64,000 nucleotides of DNA from UBA2638 sp046293135 (GCA_046293135.1 JBKBPR010000007.1:11186-75185), one strand, 5' to 3'; positions 8,741-17,386 are shown, counted from the first letter of the stretch. Numbers and translations are program-made. The notes: generated by a model from the sequence alone, not told the origin.

Positions 8741-9328
8741 ATTGATTTCGCGGATAACTTCTTTGCGCTCTTCGATATCTGCAATCGAAACCTGCAAATT
8801 ATCCGTTTCGCGTATCATATAAAGAATATGGTCGATATGAGCCGCCTCCGCATGATGATGCGCCTTGAGAAAAGCTTTGTATGCCTTTTCATAGCGCTCA
8901 GGAAAAGGCCGGTCATTCTCGATCATCATAATGTAAGGAATAAATTCGGCCTTTTTCATGAATGCCAAACATTGCAAGTTGCCCTCATCTTTTGGCAAAT
9001 CATATTCTTTGTTCACGGCATAATAAGCGTTCTTGATTTTCGTATCACCAAGGCTCAGCCACTCGCCCAGCGCCTGCATGGTCTGGTTAAAGCTGCTGCC
9101 GTAACCAACCAAAAGCGCTGCCATAAGGCCAATTCTCTTATCCTGAACATAAGTTTTCGTTTTTGCCTTCAAATGATGCAGTGCGCCTTCATAAAGCCAG
9201 TCAATGTCTGCTCCATGCTTCTTTTTCATGGCATAGGCAACGATTTTGAGAGAGCGTATAAAAGCACCAAGATCATGATCACTGGCCTCGTAGCTTTTTT
9301 TAAGTTCATCGAATATTCGTGCCATCAT
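8723..9328 (-). CDS. Integrase-coupled satellite protein of unknown function (201 aa)
   Basis: Not recognised. The product is charged and helix-rich, without signal or membrane segments. Its ATG overlaps the integrase stop (ATGA, 9325-9328), so it is translated with the integrase. Element 2 has an unrelated protein in the same position. This suggests a slot for exchangeable accessory functions next to the integrase, for example excision control or defence. Function unknown. Confidence 0.65.
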   Translation of the reverse strand: MMARIFDELKKSYEASDHDLGAFIRSLKIVAYAMKKKHGADIDWLYEGALHHLKAKTKTYVQDKRIGLMAALLVGYGSSFNQTMQALGEWLSLGDTKIKNAYYAVNKEYDLPKDEGNLQCLAFMKKAEFIPYIMMIENDRPFPERYEKAYKAFLKAHHHAEAAHIDHILYMIRETDNLQVSIADIEERKEVIREINQSYLL

Positions 9329-10392
9329 CTCGCCTCCCCGAAAATCTTTTCATTCATGCTGGCGACAACTTTATGCGTGTGCGCCTCGGACAAATGGGCA
9401 TAGCGTTTGACCATCTGCAGGGTTTTGTGCCCCAACACCTCGGCGATCTCGGCCAGCGTTGCGCCGTTCATCGCCAGGTAAGAAGCCGCGCTGTGGCGCA
9501 GATCATGAAAGCGGAAATCATCAATCCCGGCTTTGGTCAGCGCATTTTCCCATGCGGTGCGGATATCAATCGGCTGGCATTTTGCCTTGGACGGGAAAAC
9601 GTAATCGCATTTCTTGTCCCGATTTTCATGCTGTGACTGCATTAAAGAGCGGGCATAACCCGTGATCGGGATCACCCGGCGTTCACCATTTTTGGTTTCG
9701 TGCAAGATGATGGTGCCGCGTTCCAGATCAATGTCCTTCCATTTCAGACCGACAATCTCCATCTTTCGCGCGCCGGTGCTGAGCGCCAGCACGACGATAT
9801 TATACAGATGCGGATTATCCGTATCCTTGCAGGCCTCCAGCAGCCGTTCCCTCTCATCATCAGAAAGAAAGCGCACCCGCCCGCGCGGCTGTTTCAGTTT
9901 TGAGATCTTGCGCACCGGATGAATTTCCAGCCATTCCCAGTCATTAATCGCAACGGTAAAAATATGACTGAGCGCGGATACATAACGGTTTGCGGTTGTT
10001 GGGCTTCGCTCCCGCCCGAACTTGCCCTTGCTGCCCAGCAGTTTGTTACGCGCCGATACGATCAAGGCGGGGGTAATATCGGCCATGGCATAGGCGCCAA
10101 GCTCTTTCTCCCAATAGGCCAGGTAGTTTGCCAGATTTTTATTGCTGGCCTTTTCATAGATGAGGATCTCGGTACGGTAACGCTCCAGCGCATCGGAGAA
10201 TGTAAATTTGCGGGCCTGACTGGTTTTGAAATAGCGCCCCTCGCGGATAGCGGCCTCTGTCTGCTGCACCCAGCGCTTGGCATCGGTCAGGCGTTCAAAG
10301 GTCGCAATCTGCTGCGGATGCCCTTTGATCCGTACTCTGGCGCGGTAGGATGCAACCCCGCCGCTTAACTCTCTTTTCTCAATCGTCGCCAT
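9325..10392 (-). CDS. int: Tyrosine recombinase / integrase of element 1
   Basis: A 355-residue phage-type integrase. It has an N-terminal arm-binding region (about 1-60), a SAM-like core-binding domain (65-160) and a catalytic domain with Arg209 (STGARK), His296 and Arg299 (FHDLRHSAASYLAMNG), His322 (LGHKTL) and nucleophile Tyr331 (KRYAHLS). It would recombine the element with the 3' half of tRNA-fMet, since its gene lies directly inside the tRNA remnant at 10658-10705. It closely resembles integrase 2 (15779-16867), with a near-identical catalytic C-terminus but a divergent N-terminus, which matches their different arm-site repeats. Confidence 0.95.
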   Translation of the reverse strand: MATIEKRELSGGVASYRARVRIKGHPQQIATFERLTDAKRWVQQTEAAIREGRYFKTSQARKFTFSDALERYRTEILIYEKASNKNLANYLAYWEKELGAYAMADITPALIVSARNKLLGSKGKFGRERSPTTANRYVSALSHIFTVAINDWEWLEIHPVRKISKLKQPRGRVRFLSDDERERLLEACKDTDNPHLYNIVVLALSTGARKMEIVGLKWKDIDLERGTIILHETKNGERRVIPITGYARSLMQSQHENRDKKCDYVFPSKAKCQPIDIRTAWENALTKAGIDDFRFHDLRHSAASYLAMNGATLAEIAEVLGHKTLQMVKRYAHLSEAHTHKVVASMNEKIFGEAR

Positions 10393-10518
10393 AATAATTC
10401 AAAATAGAACAAAACAAGTACGAACATCAAGCCATCAATCGCAAAAGATTGCAACTCTTAAGGGTTTATCACAAAAAATGACGGTATAACAAAGGGTTGC
10501 GCGAGTCATGCACTCGTA

Positions 10519-10591
10519 TGGGACAGTGAAAGGGACAATTTATCGTAAGTTATTGTTGTTATTTGTTTCTTACTGTCCCATGAGTGTCCCA
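10519..10591. repeat. Integrase 1 arm-type sites (TGGGACA boxes)
   Basis: Boxes at 10519-10525 (TGGGACA), 10531-10537 (AGGGACA), 10574-10580 and 10585-10591 (both TGTCCCA) form two inverted pairs spaced 11-12 bp within each pair. They lie between the integrase gene and the att core. The same layout with TGGCACA boxes exists in element 2, so these are best read as integrase arm-binding sites (inference from layout). Confidence 0.65.
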
Positions 10592-10657
10592 TGGAGCCAA
10601 AAAACGAAAAGCGCCTTTCGGCGCCATCGACTTAAGTCATTGAAATATAAAGAAAAA

Positions 10658-10705
10658 AATTGGTTGCGGGAGTAGGATTTGAACCTACGACCTTCAGGTT
10701 ATGAG
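10658..10705. repeat. att site: 48-bp copy of the tRNA-fMet 3' half
   Basis: This repeats 17134-17181 with two mismatches. It covers the CCA end, acceptor 3' strand, T arm and anticodon loop of the initiator tRNA; identity stops in the anticodon loop, a common crossover place. The two mismatches form a base pair of the T stem (51-63): the intact gene has T-A and this copy A-T. The remnant therefore derives from another functional fMet allele. It is the junction of elements 1 and 2. Confidence 0.9.
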
Positions 10706-11278
10706 AATTGTTAAAGCAAATAATCACAATAGTTCACAGTCAACAATAACAATATATTCAATACGTTAGCAACAATATTCTTTTGCAGTGTTTTGCTGTT
10801 ATATGCAGTTTTTTGGGTCTTAGTGTGCCACCAGTGTGCCACGGGACATTCACTGTGCCACGGGATTTTTGTCGGCAAAACCCCTATTTTAAAGCATTTA
10901 AATGACAAATTTTCACAACCTGACACTTATTATGCAGCTCCCCTTAACCAATAAGTTTGCATCCATTCGACAACATATATATGGGAGATTTTAGAGCTTC
11001 ATAAATTTATTTCGCGCTATTGGGCGTGCACGAGAAAAACTGTATTTGCACAGAAAAAACATTGAGACCCGTATCTAGTAGACAACATTTTTTTTACTTT
11101 TACATAGCCCCCCGTCTGTAAAAACACGATTTTTGTCAGGGCAATAGATATAAGTAGCAATGGTGCCCCCTTCGGCGGGGTACTTTGTTGGGGAGCCAGA
11201 TACCCCCCATATAACACCGGATAAGACTACACCCCATTTAATACGAGTTTCCTTACTTTAACAAATTACTTAAACTTC
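10706..11278. other. Left end of element 2, non-coding
   Basis: I see no supported gene. The stretch holds the element 2 left arm boxes (10824-10860) and an imperfect GC hairpin around 11161-11183 (GTGCCCC … GGGGTAC). It probably includes the terminator region of the minus-strand replication operon that ends at 11279. Short open frames here lack ribosome sites and similarity to known proteins. Confidence 0.5.
10824..10860. repeat. Integrase 2 arm-type sites, left end (TGTGCCA boxes)
   Basis: TGTGCCA occurs at 10824-10830, 10835-10841 and 10854-10860, all in the same orientation; the first two are 11 bp apart. The same heptamer flanks the other end of element 2 (16992-17088), so both ends carry matching integrase arm sites. 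Confidence 0.65.
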
Positions 11279-12808
11279 TCAAATTCTGATAGAGTTTAAT
11301 TTTATTTCTGAATTCACAAAATAGACCTCTGTAGGTTTTCTTGTGCTCGCATCTGAGTGGGGTTCGCTCAGATAATTCTTTGAAATCAGCAAGGCTAAAG
11401 CGTTGCCAAGGCGTTTCTTCTCGCCAAGTTTTTTATTTCTGTTCCCGTCTATAATTTCAGTTTTTGTAAGCCTGTCTTTACCAATGGCTTTTAACCATTC
11501 GAGCAATTCCTTTGCGTCATTGACTTCTGTATCAGCACCCATCATTGAGAATGCAGCAATGGCATGTTTCATAAGCAATCTTGATAGTGCTATGGCCTGT
11601 AACATAGTGGCCTCCTGAATAACCGTGTGCTGCGGGCTTTGATGCTGCGCTTGGTGCATTAGAGCGGCAATCCTGAGCGTATACCCTGCCAACTTCCCAG
11701 CCCATGCCCTGCATATATAAAGCTGACCGTCTGGTCTCAACTCCCTTTCAATCTCTTTTTCTCTGAATGCCTTAAACATCTTAAATGACGGTGTATCAAG
11801 AGTCATGCAATGTGGCTCATCCGGAATTGGTAAGTGCAGTAAATTGATTATAGCATTGCTGTATTGCGTTTGAGCAAAGGCATCGATTTCAATTTCTTCA
11901 AATTGTCTGTACCCTACGTTACCAATGGGCAAAGCATATAAATACCGCTCCAATGCTCCGTTCCCTGTAAAGCTTTTCTTATCGGCCATATTGGTTAATA
12001 TTTGCGGCTGTATTAAAAGCGCCAATGTCAAATAAGGATTGAGTTTATAATCTCTATTCGCACGTTTAATGCGTGTAGCACCACCATCAATGCCCTTTAA
12101 CACAATGTCAATATTGGCATTACCATTATTGTAAAGACCTGCTAAGACCTCGGTAATACCACCTTCATCTGATATGATTGCCAGCCTGCCTTTTTGTTCG
12201 TGCACCAACTCGGCTATGGCCTCAGGCGTGGCATCTGTGGTGTAAATTTGTGGAACAACAGGCATATCTTCTTTAAGTTTTTGCAGTTTTTCATCCAACG
12301 TCACCATTTCCGTTTTTGACTTATCAATATCTTCAGCCTTTGATTTTTTATTTCTGATGACACCAAGAGCCTTGGCAATTTCTGTTTCTATGATTTTTAT
12401 ATTAACCAGCGCTTCTTTTCTTTCCGGCGCAATCTTTGTTTCTTGCATACCCTCCCATTCATCAATGGGGGCTTTAAGATATTTAAGTACCTGAGATTTA
12501 TTGCTAGCAGGGGGCATGGCAATTAACGTGTAAATATTAACTGGCTCCCTCCAATCGCCAAACGGCTTAACGACAAACTTCTTTGACATTGCCGCTGATA
12601 CCATGCCCAGAGCGGCCATAACAGGCATAGCGGTGGGCACACAAAGCATCTGGGAAATGTTTTGCACAAATCCTGCCAAGGCATCCGGTAACAGGCTTGG
12701 TGGTATATCAGGCGTTTCATAATTATCAAAGGGAATGAGCGGCTCAAATTCACCATTAAAGCTTTCTACTGTGGGCTTTTTATTATCTAACATATCCAGA
12801 ATATCCAT
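11279..12808 (-). CDS. DUF3987 (YfjI-like) replication-associated protein
   Basis: A 509-residue protein of the DUF3987 family, common in satellites and prophages beside Prim-Pol primases and thought to supply a helicase-like ATPase. A degenerate P-loop (MPPASNKSQVL, near residue 97) replaces the usual G-P-P-G-S-G-K-S. A Walker B-like RLAIISDEGG and a conserved ERYLYALP follow. A charged coiled-coil-like stretch lies around 140-190. Its ATG overlaps the primase stop (TAATG at 12808), so the two are translated together. The weak P-loop is normal for the family, but ATPase activity cannot be judged. Confidence 0.8.
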   Translation of the reverse strand: MDILDMLDNKKPTVESFNGEFEPLIPFDNYETPDIPPSLLPDALAGFVQNISQMLCVPTAMPVMAALGMVSAAMSKKFVVKPFGDWREPVNIYTLIAMPPASNKSQVLKYLKAPIDEWEGMQETKIAPERKEALVNIKIIETEIAKALGVIRNKKSKAEDIDKSKTEMVTLDEKLQKLKEDMPVVPQIYTTDATPEAIAELVHEQKGRLAIISDEGGITEVLAGLYNNGNANIDIVLKGIDGGATRIKRANRDYKLNPYLTLALLIQPQILTNMADKKSFTGNGALERYLYALPIGNVGYRQFEEIEIDAFAQTQYSNAIINLLHLPIPDEPHCMTLDTPSFKMFKAFREKEIERELRPDGQLYICRAWAGKLAGYTLRIAALMHQAQHQSPQHTVIQEATMLQAIALSRLLMKHAIAAFSMMGADTEVNDAKELLEWLKAIGKDRLTKTEIIDGNRNKKLGEKKRLGNALALLISKNYLSEPHSDASTRKPTEVYFVNSEIKLNSIRI

Positions 12809-13575
12809 TATACCAGCCCTCTCTTTTTTGCTTCTGCGATTGCAATGGATTCGAAGGTTCTAAAGAGTTCATCATTAGGCAAAGGCGGGGTGCATCTGGA
12901 ATCATTCCAAGCGGCCACTAGCATGAGCGCCATTCTCGGTTCAATCTTATGCCCTAGAAGCTTACCAGTAATGCGTGAGATACTATCATTGCGGCTTCCT
13001 TCTGATACGCCTTGTAGCAACTCATTCCAGTTGGTTGGTGCTCTTTGGTTATTTGTAGTGCCCCTAGCAAGGTTTGTAAGCCACTCAGGGGCTTTTTCAA
13101 AATCATCTGCGCTATCTACCGACCACTCATATCTTTTGCCGTTAGGGTGTATAGAAGGCGGCGCTACGATATACCCCCCCTCTCCGCGAATATCGATTTT
13201 TTCACCGACTCTACTAGCAGAAATTGAGAAATTTAAGCAATTTGTCCATTTAAAATATAAGTGCCTACCACCGCCTCCGCTTATGGCTTCAACAGTGGGC
13301 GGCAATTCCCCGTATTTTTGCTCTAGGGCACGCAAAGAGGCTTCGCCTTCGTGACCGTCTATATCAAGCACCCAAACGCCTGAGCGTGCTCCTGTGGCGA
13401 TTCCAATGTTAGCGTCCGGCCATTTCTTCCACCATTCGTTTATTTGCGCGGGGTCATTGGCTGCATCTTTATGCCCGTGTGCAGTTAATGGTTTTTTTCC
13501 TTTGGGTTGAAGAGGGAATATTCTGGCTCCCTGCTCGACAAGCTTTAAAGCTTCATTAAAAAGTATATTTGTCAT
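12808..13575 (-). CDS. Bifunctional primase-polymerase (Prim-Pol)
   Basis: A 255-residue archaeo-eukaryotic-type primase of the Prim-Pol family (PF09250 type). It has the metal-binding VLDIDGHEG (about residues 68-77), the SGGGGRHLYFKW strand, and DIRGEGGYIVAPPS, the nucleotide-binding motif typical of the family. Such enzymes prime and extend DNA at plasmid and satellite origins. Paired with the overlapping DUF3987 protein, it forms the element 2 replication module, which is of a different type from the TOPRIM-helicase of element 1. Confidence 0.92.
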   Translation of the reverse strand: MTNILFNEALKLVEQGARIFPLQPKGKKPLTAHGHKDAANDPAQINEWWKKWPDANIGIATGARSGVWVLDIDGHEGEASLRALEQKYGELPPTVEAISGGGGRHLYFKWTNCLNFSISASRVGEKIDIRGEGGYIVAPPSIHPNGKRYEWSVDSADDFEKAPEWLTNLARGTTNNQRAPTNWNELLQGVSEGSRNDSISRITGKLLGHKIEPRMALMLVAAWNDSRCTPPLPNDELFRTFESIAIAEAKKRGLV

Positions 13576-13653
13576 TGTTTATCCTTGCTATTTACAAGGC
13601 GCGAGTAAGGGCTGACGCTGTGGCCAGCGCCTTAACTCTTGCCTTCATCTCAT

Positions 13654-14007
13654 TTAATCGTTATCTTCTGGATTAGGATTATTGCTATCCGATTTGGAAG
13701 GGGGCGTTGCATCGCCCTTTTCTTTTGAATCAAACAATCCTTGCTTAATTAAATAGTCCCTATAACTTTTGGGATGCTTTAATCTCATAGCATTAGTATC
13801 CGGCTTTAAAAAATAGAACCGCACACCGTTTTTTCTGTCTTCATGCAGGACAGGCCAACCGTATCCATGAATAAGAATATGAATGATAGCGGCCAGTCTC
13901 CAGCCCCTAACCGCCTTAAACTCGCAAGCATGTGAAAATTTATGACCATCGGCAAGCATGGCGCATGCCCATGCAATTTGTGTTGTATCAGAATACCAGC
14001 GGCTCAT
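13654..14007 (-). CDS. Small satellite protein of unknown function (117 aa)
   Basis: Not recognised with certainty. The first 85 residues look like a compact fold with a possible winged-helix character (GWRLAAIIHILIHGYGWPVL, then GVRFYFL). The last 30 residues are polar and disordered. It overlaps the AlpA-like gene by 4 nt (14004-14007), so it belongs to the regulatory/replication operon of element 2. Confidence 0.65.
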   Translation of the reverse strand: MSRWYSDTTQIAWACAMLADGHKFSHACEFKAVRGWRLAAIIHILIHGYGWPVLHEDRKNGVRFYFLKPDTNAMRLKHPKSYRDYLIKQGLFDSKEKGDATPPSKSDSNNPNPEDND

Positions 14008-14198
14008 AATTTGCCCCCGTTCTGGCCTTCAAGCCATTCTAAGAAGCGCTCTTCATTGATAAGTATTTTGCGGCCAACACGTTTAATGGCCTTATCAATG
14101 CCGTTCTTGGTTTCGTGAAAGATATGATAGCGAAGCGAGGCTTCACTGAATGCAGGATGTTTTGCGGCCATCTGCTTTACCGTTAAATAGTTAGGCAT
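14004..14198 (-). CDS. AlpA-like DNA-binding regulator of element 2
   Basis: A 64-residue helix-turn-helix protein (LTVKQMAAKHPAFSEASLRY … GRKILINEERFLEWLEGQNGG). Its C-terminal half matches the frameshifted gene at 8370-8598 of element 1 closely, so it is the intact counterpart and the evidence for that frameshift. A role in excision or operon control is expected for the family. Inverted repeats lie just upstream (14274-14321). Confidence 0.82.
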   Translation of the reverse strand: MPNYLTVKQMAAKHPAFSEASLRYHIFHETKNGIDKAIKRVGRKILINEERFLEWLEGQNGGKL

Positions 14199-14273
14199 GC
14201 TTAATGCTCCCTCTACCTAGAAATTTGCTCAACACTCACCATGAATGTTGATAATTCCTAAGTTATCAGGACG

Positions 14274-14321
14274 TTTTCACGGCTATCGTATTTCCGTGAA
14301 AAAATCACTTTATCCGTGATT
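14274..14321. promoter_or_regulatory. Two inverted repeats upstream of the element 2 regulator
   Basis: TTTTCACGG (14274-14282) pairs with CCGTGAAAA (14294-14302), a perfect 9-bp arm with an 11-nt spacer. AATCAC (14303-14308) pairs with GTGATT (14316-14321), which touches the end of the upstream gene. They lie 75-120 nt before the AlpA-like start and could be an operator, or an operator plus a terminator. Element 1 has unrelated repeats in the same place (8684-8740). Confidence 0.5.
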
Positions 14322-15786
14322 AAGCTGCTTCAGGGTAATTCCTTTTCTTTGTATTGTATTCGGAAACTACGTTGTTAAAGCGTTCCCTTTTCATTTTTTG
14401 TTCAACACCTCTATAGCTGCACCATATAATTTCTGTTTCTGTGACTTCCTGAAGGCAATCATAACTTTCTTTATGTTTGCGAATATAGTTCCAGACTTCA
14501 TGTGCATGGGCTGTTTTATCTTTAAAGCCAAGTATAAGGATGATATTCCCGATTAAATCATGTAGCTGACTTCTGCGCTTTTTCGACTGTGCTTCCGCAG
14601 CTTTTTTGTTTTCAGTAGCGCTTTGGTCTTTTGCCTCCCTGCTTTCATGCATTTCCAGTAAATCTAGTAAAGGCTGTGGCGGGTTATGTTCTGTATTTTT
14701 CAAGAACCAAGAAACAATTTCTTTAGGCTTAAATAACTTTTGTCCGGCTATATTGTTGCCTTCAGAAATTATTTCTCTTGCCAAGCAGTGTCTTTCAAAC
14801 TTGTCTTCTAGAGTGCTAAGAACCTCTTCATCTACATCTTTAGTCTTATAATAACCGCGAACATGGTTTCCTTGACCAAACCTAAAATCATTAAACTCTT
14901 TTCTTTTTGGTGTGCCTTTTTCATCATTTCTGGGGTCTGTCCCACGAAATAAAGCCTTTGCCTCCTCAAAAGTCCAAACCCCTTGGTCTAACCAATAATT
15001 ATAAAATTTATATGCCCAGCCTGCCTGTGAATATTCAGGAAGAATTTTTAGTTTAGAAACAATACTATCATGGAAAATATAGCCCTCATCATAGACGGCA
15101 TTAAGAAAGCCCTGTAAATCACCTTGCCATAAGTTTTTCTTTTTTATGTTATTTACAGCATCACATAGACCTTGATAAGCCCCAAAAGCTATCCCTTGTG
15201 ATTTCAAGAAATCAGTGTATTGCGAACAGAAAAATCTCTCTTCCTCCGTTCTCTTGTTCCACGGCTTATAAGCTATTTCTGTAAATTTAATTAGAAATGA
15301 GTGCTCAAAGCCAAATGGCAGACCTATGGCCTCATCCTCACTTATTTCTTCTTTTTCTAAAATCGTATCGTAACCACATTCATACTGGCCATGATTATAG
15401 TATTTATCAAAGTGTGTTGGCTTTTCACTAATTGAAGATAGATACATAAGAAAATCAGGGTGCATATAGAGGCCACAATGAAATAGGCTACCAAGTTCAT
15501 AAAGGATATTTACAAGGGCGTGCTTATCCATGGACTTATCCAGCCAATACTTTTCAAGCATGTGCCTTCTTATTCCACTAAATTTATCCCCATATAGAGT
15601 ATCGCGCTCTATGTAATCGTAAAATTCAACAAAATACTCCGCGGCTTCATTCGATTTATCCGGCCTATTTGCCCACTCATGCGCCGCTGGATTTATACCC
15701 AGCGCAAGAGTAACCAGCTCTTCTTTTGTAAGGTCTTTCTTATTCCACCAATATGCGTAGTCCGGTGTAAATTCAGGCTCAACCAT
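14320..15786 (-). CDS. Integrase-coupled satellite protein of unknown function (about 488 aa)
   Basis: Not recognised as a named family. Two copies of a W-x-L/F-x-E-E-A/L-x-x-L-G/R-x-N/D-P pattern are visible (KKDLTKEELVTLALGINP near the N-terminus; WTFEEAKALFRGTDP mid-protein), a motif often seen in integrase-linked element proteins. The C-terminal third is charged (AEAQSKKRRSQ) and ends in a possible DNA-binding helical region. The start at 15786 (MVEPEFT) overlaps the integrase stop by 8 nt; an alternative ATG at 15804 overlaps by 26 nt. It occupies the same slot as the unrelated 201-residue protein in element 1. Confidence 0.7.
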   Translation of the reverse strand: MVEPEFTPDYAYWWNKKDLTKEELVTLALGINPAAHEWANRPDKSNEAAEYFVEFYDYIERDTLYGDKFSGIRRHMLEKYWLDKSMDKHALVNILYELGSLFHCGLYMHPDFLMYLSSISEKPTHFDKYYNHGQYECGYDTILEKEEISEDEAIGLPFGFEHSFLIKFTEIAYKPWNKRTEEERFFCSQYTDFLKSQGIAFGAYQGLCDAVNNIKKKNLWQGDLQGFLNAVYDEGYIFHDSIVSKLKILPEYSQAGWAYKFYNYWLDQGVWTFEEAKALFRGTDPRNDEKGTPKRKEFNDFRFGQGNHVRGYYKTKDVDEEVLSTLEDKFERHCLAREIISEGNNIAGQKLFKPKEIVSWFLKNTEHNPPQPLLDLLEMHESREAKDQSATENKKAAEAQSKKRRSQLHDLIGNIILILGFKDKTAHAHEVWNYIRKHKESYDCLQEVTETEIIWCSYRGVEQKMKRERFNNVVSEYNTKKRNYPEAA

Positions 15787-16867
15787 CACCAAAAATCCTT
15801 TCATTCATCTTTGCCACCACCGTGCTTGTATGGGCTTCGGATAGGTGGGCGTAGCGTTTCACCATTTGTAGGGTTTTATGCCCTAGCACTTCCGCAATCT
15901 CGGCCAGTGTTGCGCCGTTCATGGCCAGATAAGAAGCGGCGCTATGGCGTAAATCATGAAAACGAAAATCTTCTATTTCTGCCTTATCAAGTGCATTTAC
16001 CCACGCCTTACGAATATCGATAGGCTGAAAAATTAGTTTGCCGGATTTGTCTTTGCTGACCTTCTTTGAAGGGAAAACATAATCGCACCCTAACGGTCTG
16101 ATTTTGGAATGCGCTTTCATAAGTTCCATAGCGTGCCCCTGAAGCGGCAAAATGCGGCGCTCTCCGTTTTTGGTTTCATGCAAGGTAATGACGCTGCGAT
16201 TAAAATCTATATCCTGCCATTTCAGGCTCAAGATTTCTGTCTTGCGAGCACCAGTGCTTAGAGCCAGCACAACAATGGTGTAAAGATAAGCGTTCTCACT
16301 GAGTTTACAGGCTTCCAATAACAACTTGCGCTCATCATCATCCAAAAATCGTACGCGGCCTCTGGATTCTTTATATTTACTGACATTCGTAACGGGGTTA
16401 TCCGATACCCACCCCCATTCTTTACGGGCGATGGTGAAGACATGGCTTAGGGCTTGTGTGTATCTATTAGCAGTTGTCGAACCAACGGCGCGGCCATACT
16501 GATTTACTGAACCTAGTAATGTAGAGCGTTTTTCAACTATCATAGCGGGCGTTATATCGGCAAGTGCATAAGCTCCAATTTCCTTACGCCACCATTTTAA
16601 ATAAGTAATTTGATTGACCGGATTTTCACGCTGCGACAAAACATCTTTAAAATAGCGGTCTATCGCTTCACCCATAGTGCGCTTTTTGGCTTCAGAGGAT
16701 TTAAAGTGTTTGCCGCGCCGAATATCGGCCTCGGTTTGCTGTGCCCAAAGCCTTGCATCGGTCAGCCTTTGGAATGATGCCGTTTCAGTGGGGTGTCCTT
16801 TTATCCGAATTTGCACACGGTAAGATGTTTCACCACTTTTCAAATTTCGCTTTTGTATATTAGCCAT
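15779..16867 (-). CDS. int: Tyrosine recombinase / integrase of element 2
   Basis: A 362-residue integrase with Arg208 (STGARK), His304/Arg307 (FHDLRHSAASYLAMNG), His330 (LGHKTL) and Tyr339 (KRYAHLS). The catalytic end is almost the same as in integrase 1, while the first 170 residues differ substantially. The gene lies 270 bp from the 3' end of tRNA-fMet, its target. The shared catalytic domain fits the shared att core. The different arm-binding domain fits the one-base difference between TGGGACA and TGGCACA arm boxes. Confidence 0.95.
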   Translation of the reverse strand: MANIQKRNLKSGETSYRVQIRIKGHPTETASFQRLTDARLWAQQTEADIRRGKHFKSSEAKKRTMGEAIDRYFKDVLSQRENPVNQITYLKWWRKEIGAYALADITPAMIVEKRSTLLGSVNQYGRAVGSTTANRYTQALSHVFTIARKEWGWVSDNPVTNVSKYKESRGRVRFLDDDERKLLLEACKLSENAYLYTIVVLALSTGARKTEILSLKWQDIDFNRSVITLHETKNGERRILPLQGHAMELMKAHSKIRPLGCDYVFPSKKVSKDKSGKLIFQPIDIRKAWVNALDKAEIEDFRFHDLRHSAASYLAMNGATLAEIAEVLGHKTLQMVKRYAHLSEAHTSTVVAKMNERIFGDG

Positions 16868-16991
16868 TGTTATTTCCTGTGTTTATAATTTAGAAAAAAC
16901 GGCAAAAAATAGCAACATAAGATATATAAACTGAAGCACTTATCAACAAACCGCAATAAAAACAGTTAGATAGAAACAATATCTTTTCTTG

Positions 16992-17088
16992 TGGCACACT
17001 TATGGCACAGTAAAGCGTAAATATGCCCTATTTTTAGCCGTGTGTTCTATTGTGAATGATTGACTTTAGGTGTGCCACCAGTGTGCCA
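16992..17088. repeat. Integrase 2 arm-type sites, tRNA end (TGGCACA/TGTGCCA boxes)
   Basis: TGGCACA occurs at 16992-16998 and 17003-17009; the inverse TGTGCCA occurs at 17071-17077 and 17082-17088. Spacing is 11 bp, one helical turn, within each pair. The layout mirrors 10519-10591 of element 1, with the central G of the box replaced by C. The boxes lie between integrase 2 and the att core. Confidence 0.65.
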
Positions 17089-17136
17089 TGAGGCTTTTTT
17101 ATTCTGGTGTGATTTCTCTGAAACCCTTGATTTAAT

Positions 17137-17213
<77 letters not shown>

Positions 17214-17224
17214 TCAAAAACGAA

Positions 17225-17243
17225 TGAGTGAAGAAATCACTCA
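17225..17243. other. 7-bp inverted repeat upstream of the fMet tRNA gene
   Basis: TGAGTGA (17225-17231) and TCACTCA (17237-17243) with loop AGAAA, 12 nt before the tRNA 5' end on the minus strand. It could be a processing or regulatory hairpin in the tRNA leader. No TPP-riboswitch landmarks are visible in the 17214-17386 spacer, which also serves the thiamine genes. Confidence 0.45.
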
Positions 17244-17386
17244 GGCCTGTTTATATACGCCTTGAAACGCCGAGGGTCAAGCGTTACATTCGTGTTTATT
17301 GGCGTTCGAGCGTTGAAACGGCGTGTAGCCTCCGAAAGTCATATATAATCAATGCGTTACCCTGTGTGAAGGCAGCATAAAATAAA

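Larger units (their letters stand above)
1..10705. mobile_element. Element 1: integrated satellite-like island, right part only
   Basis: This island runs from beyond the left edge to the tRNA-fMet remnant at 10658-10705. Reading inward from the remnant it has arm-type repeats, a tyrosine integrase, an unknown gene translationally coupled to it, AlpA-like regulators, a TOPRIM-helicase replication protein, hipBA, an OLD-type nuclease and a type III restriction gene. That order (integrase, regulator, replication protein, cargo) is the usual plan of P4-like satellites and integrative elements, and no capsid, portal or conjugation gene is visible. The left attachment site is outside the window. 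Membership of the restriction and OLD genes is inferred from contiguity and the absence of an att-like copy between them and hipBA. Confidence 0.7.

Noticed and set aside
11017..11217. 66-residue ORF near the left end of element 2
   Set aside because: No ribosome site or recognisable domain; it lies in the terminal non-coding region of the element.
17214..17386. TPP riboswitch upstream of thiO
   Set aside because: The conserved landmarks (CTGAGA and the GCGTAGGGA-type end) are not present in this spacer.
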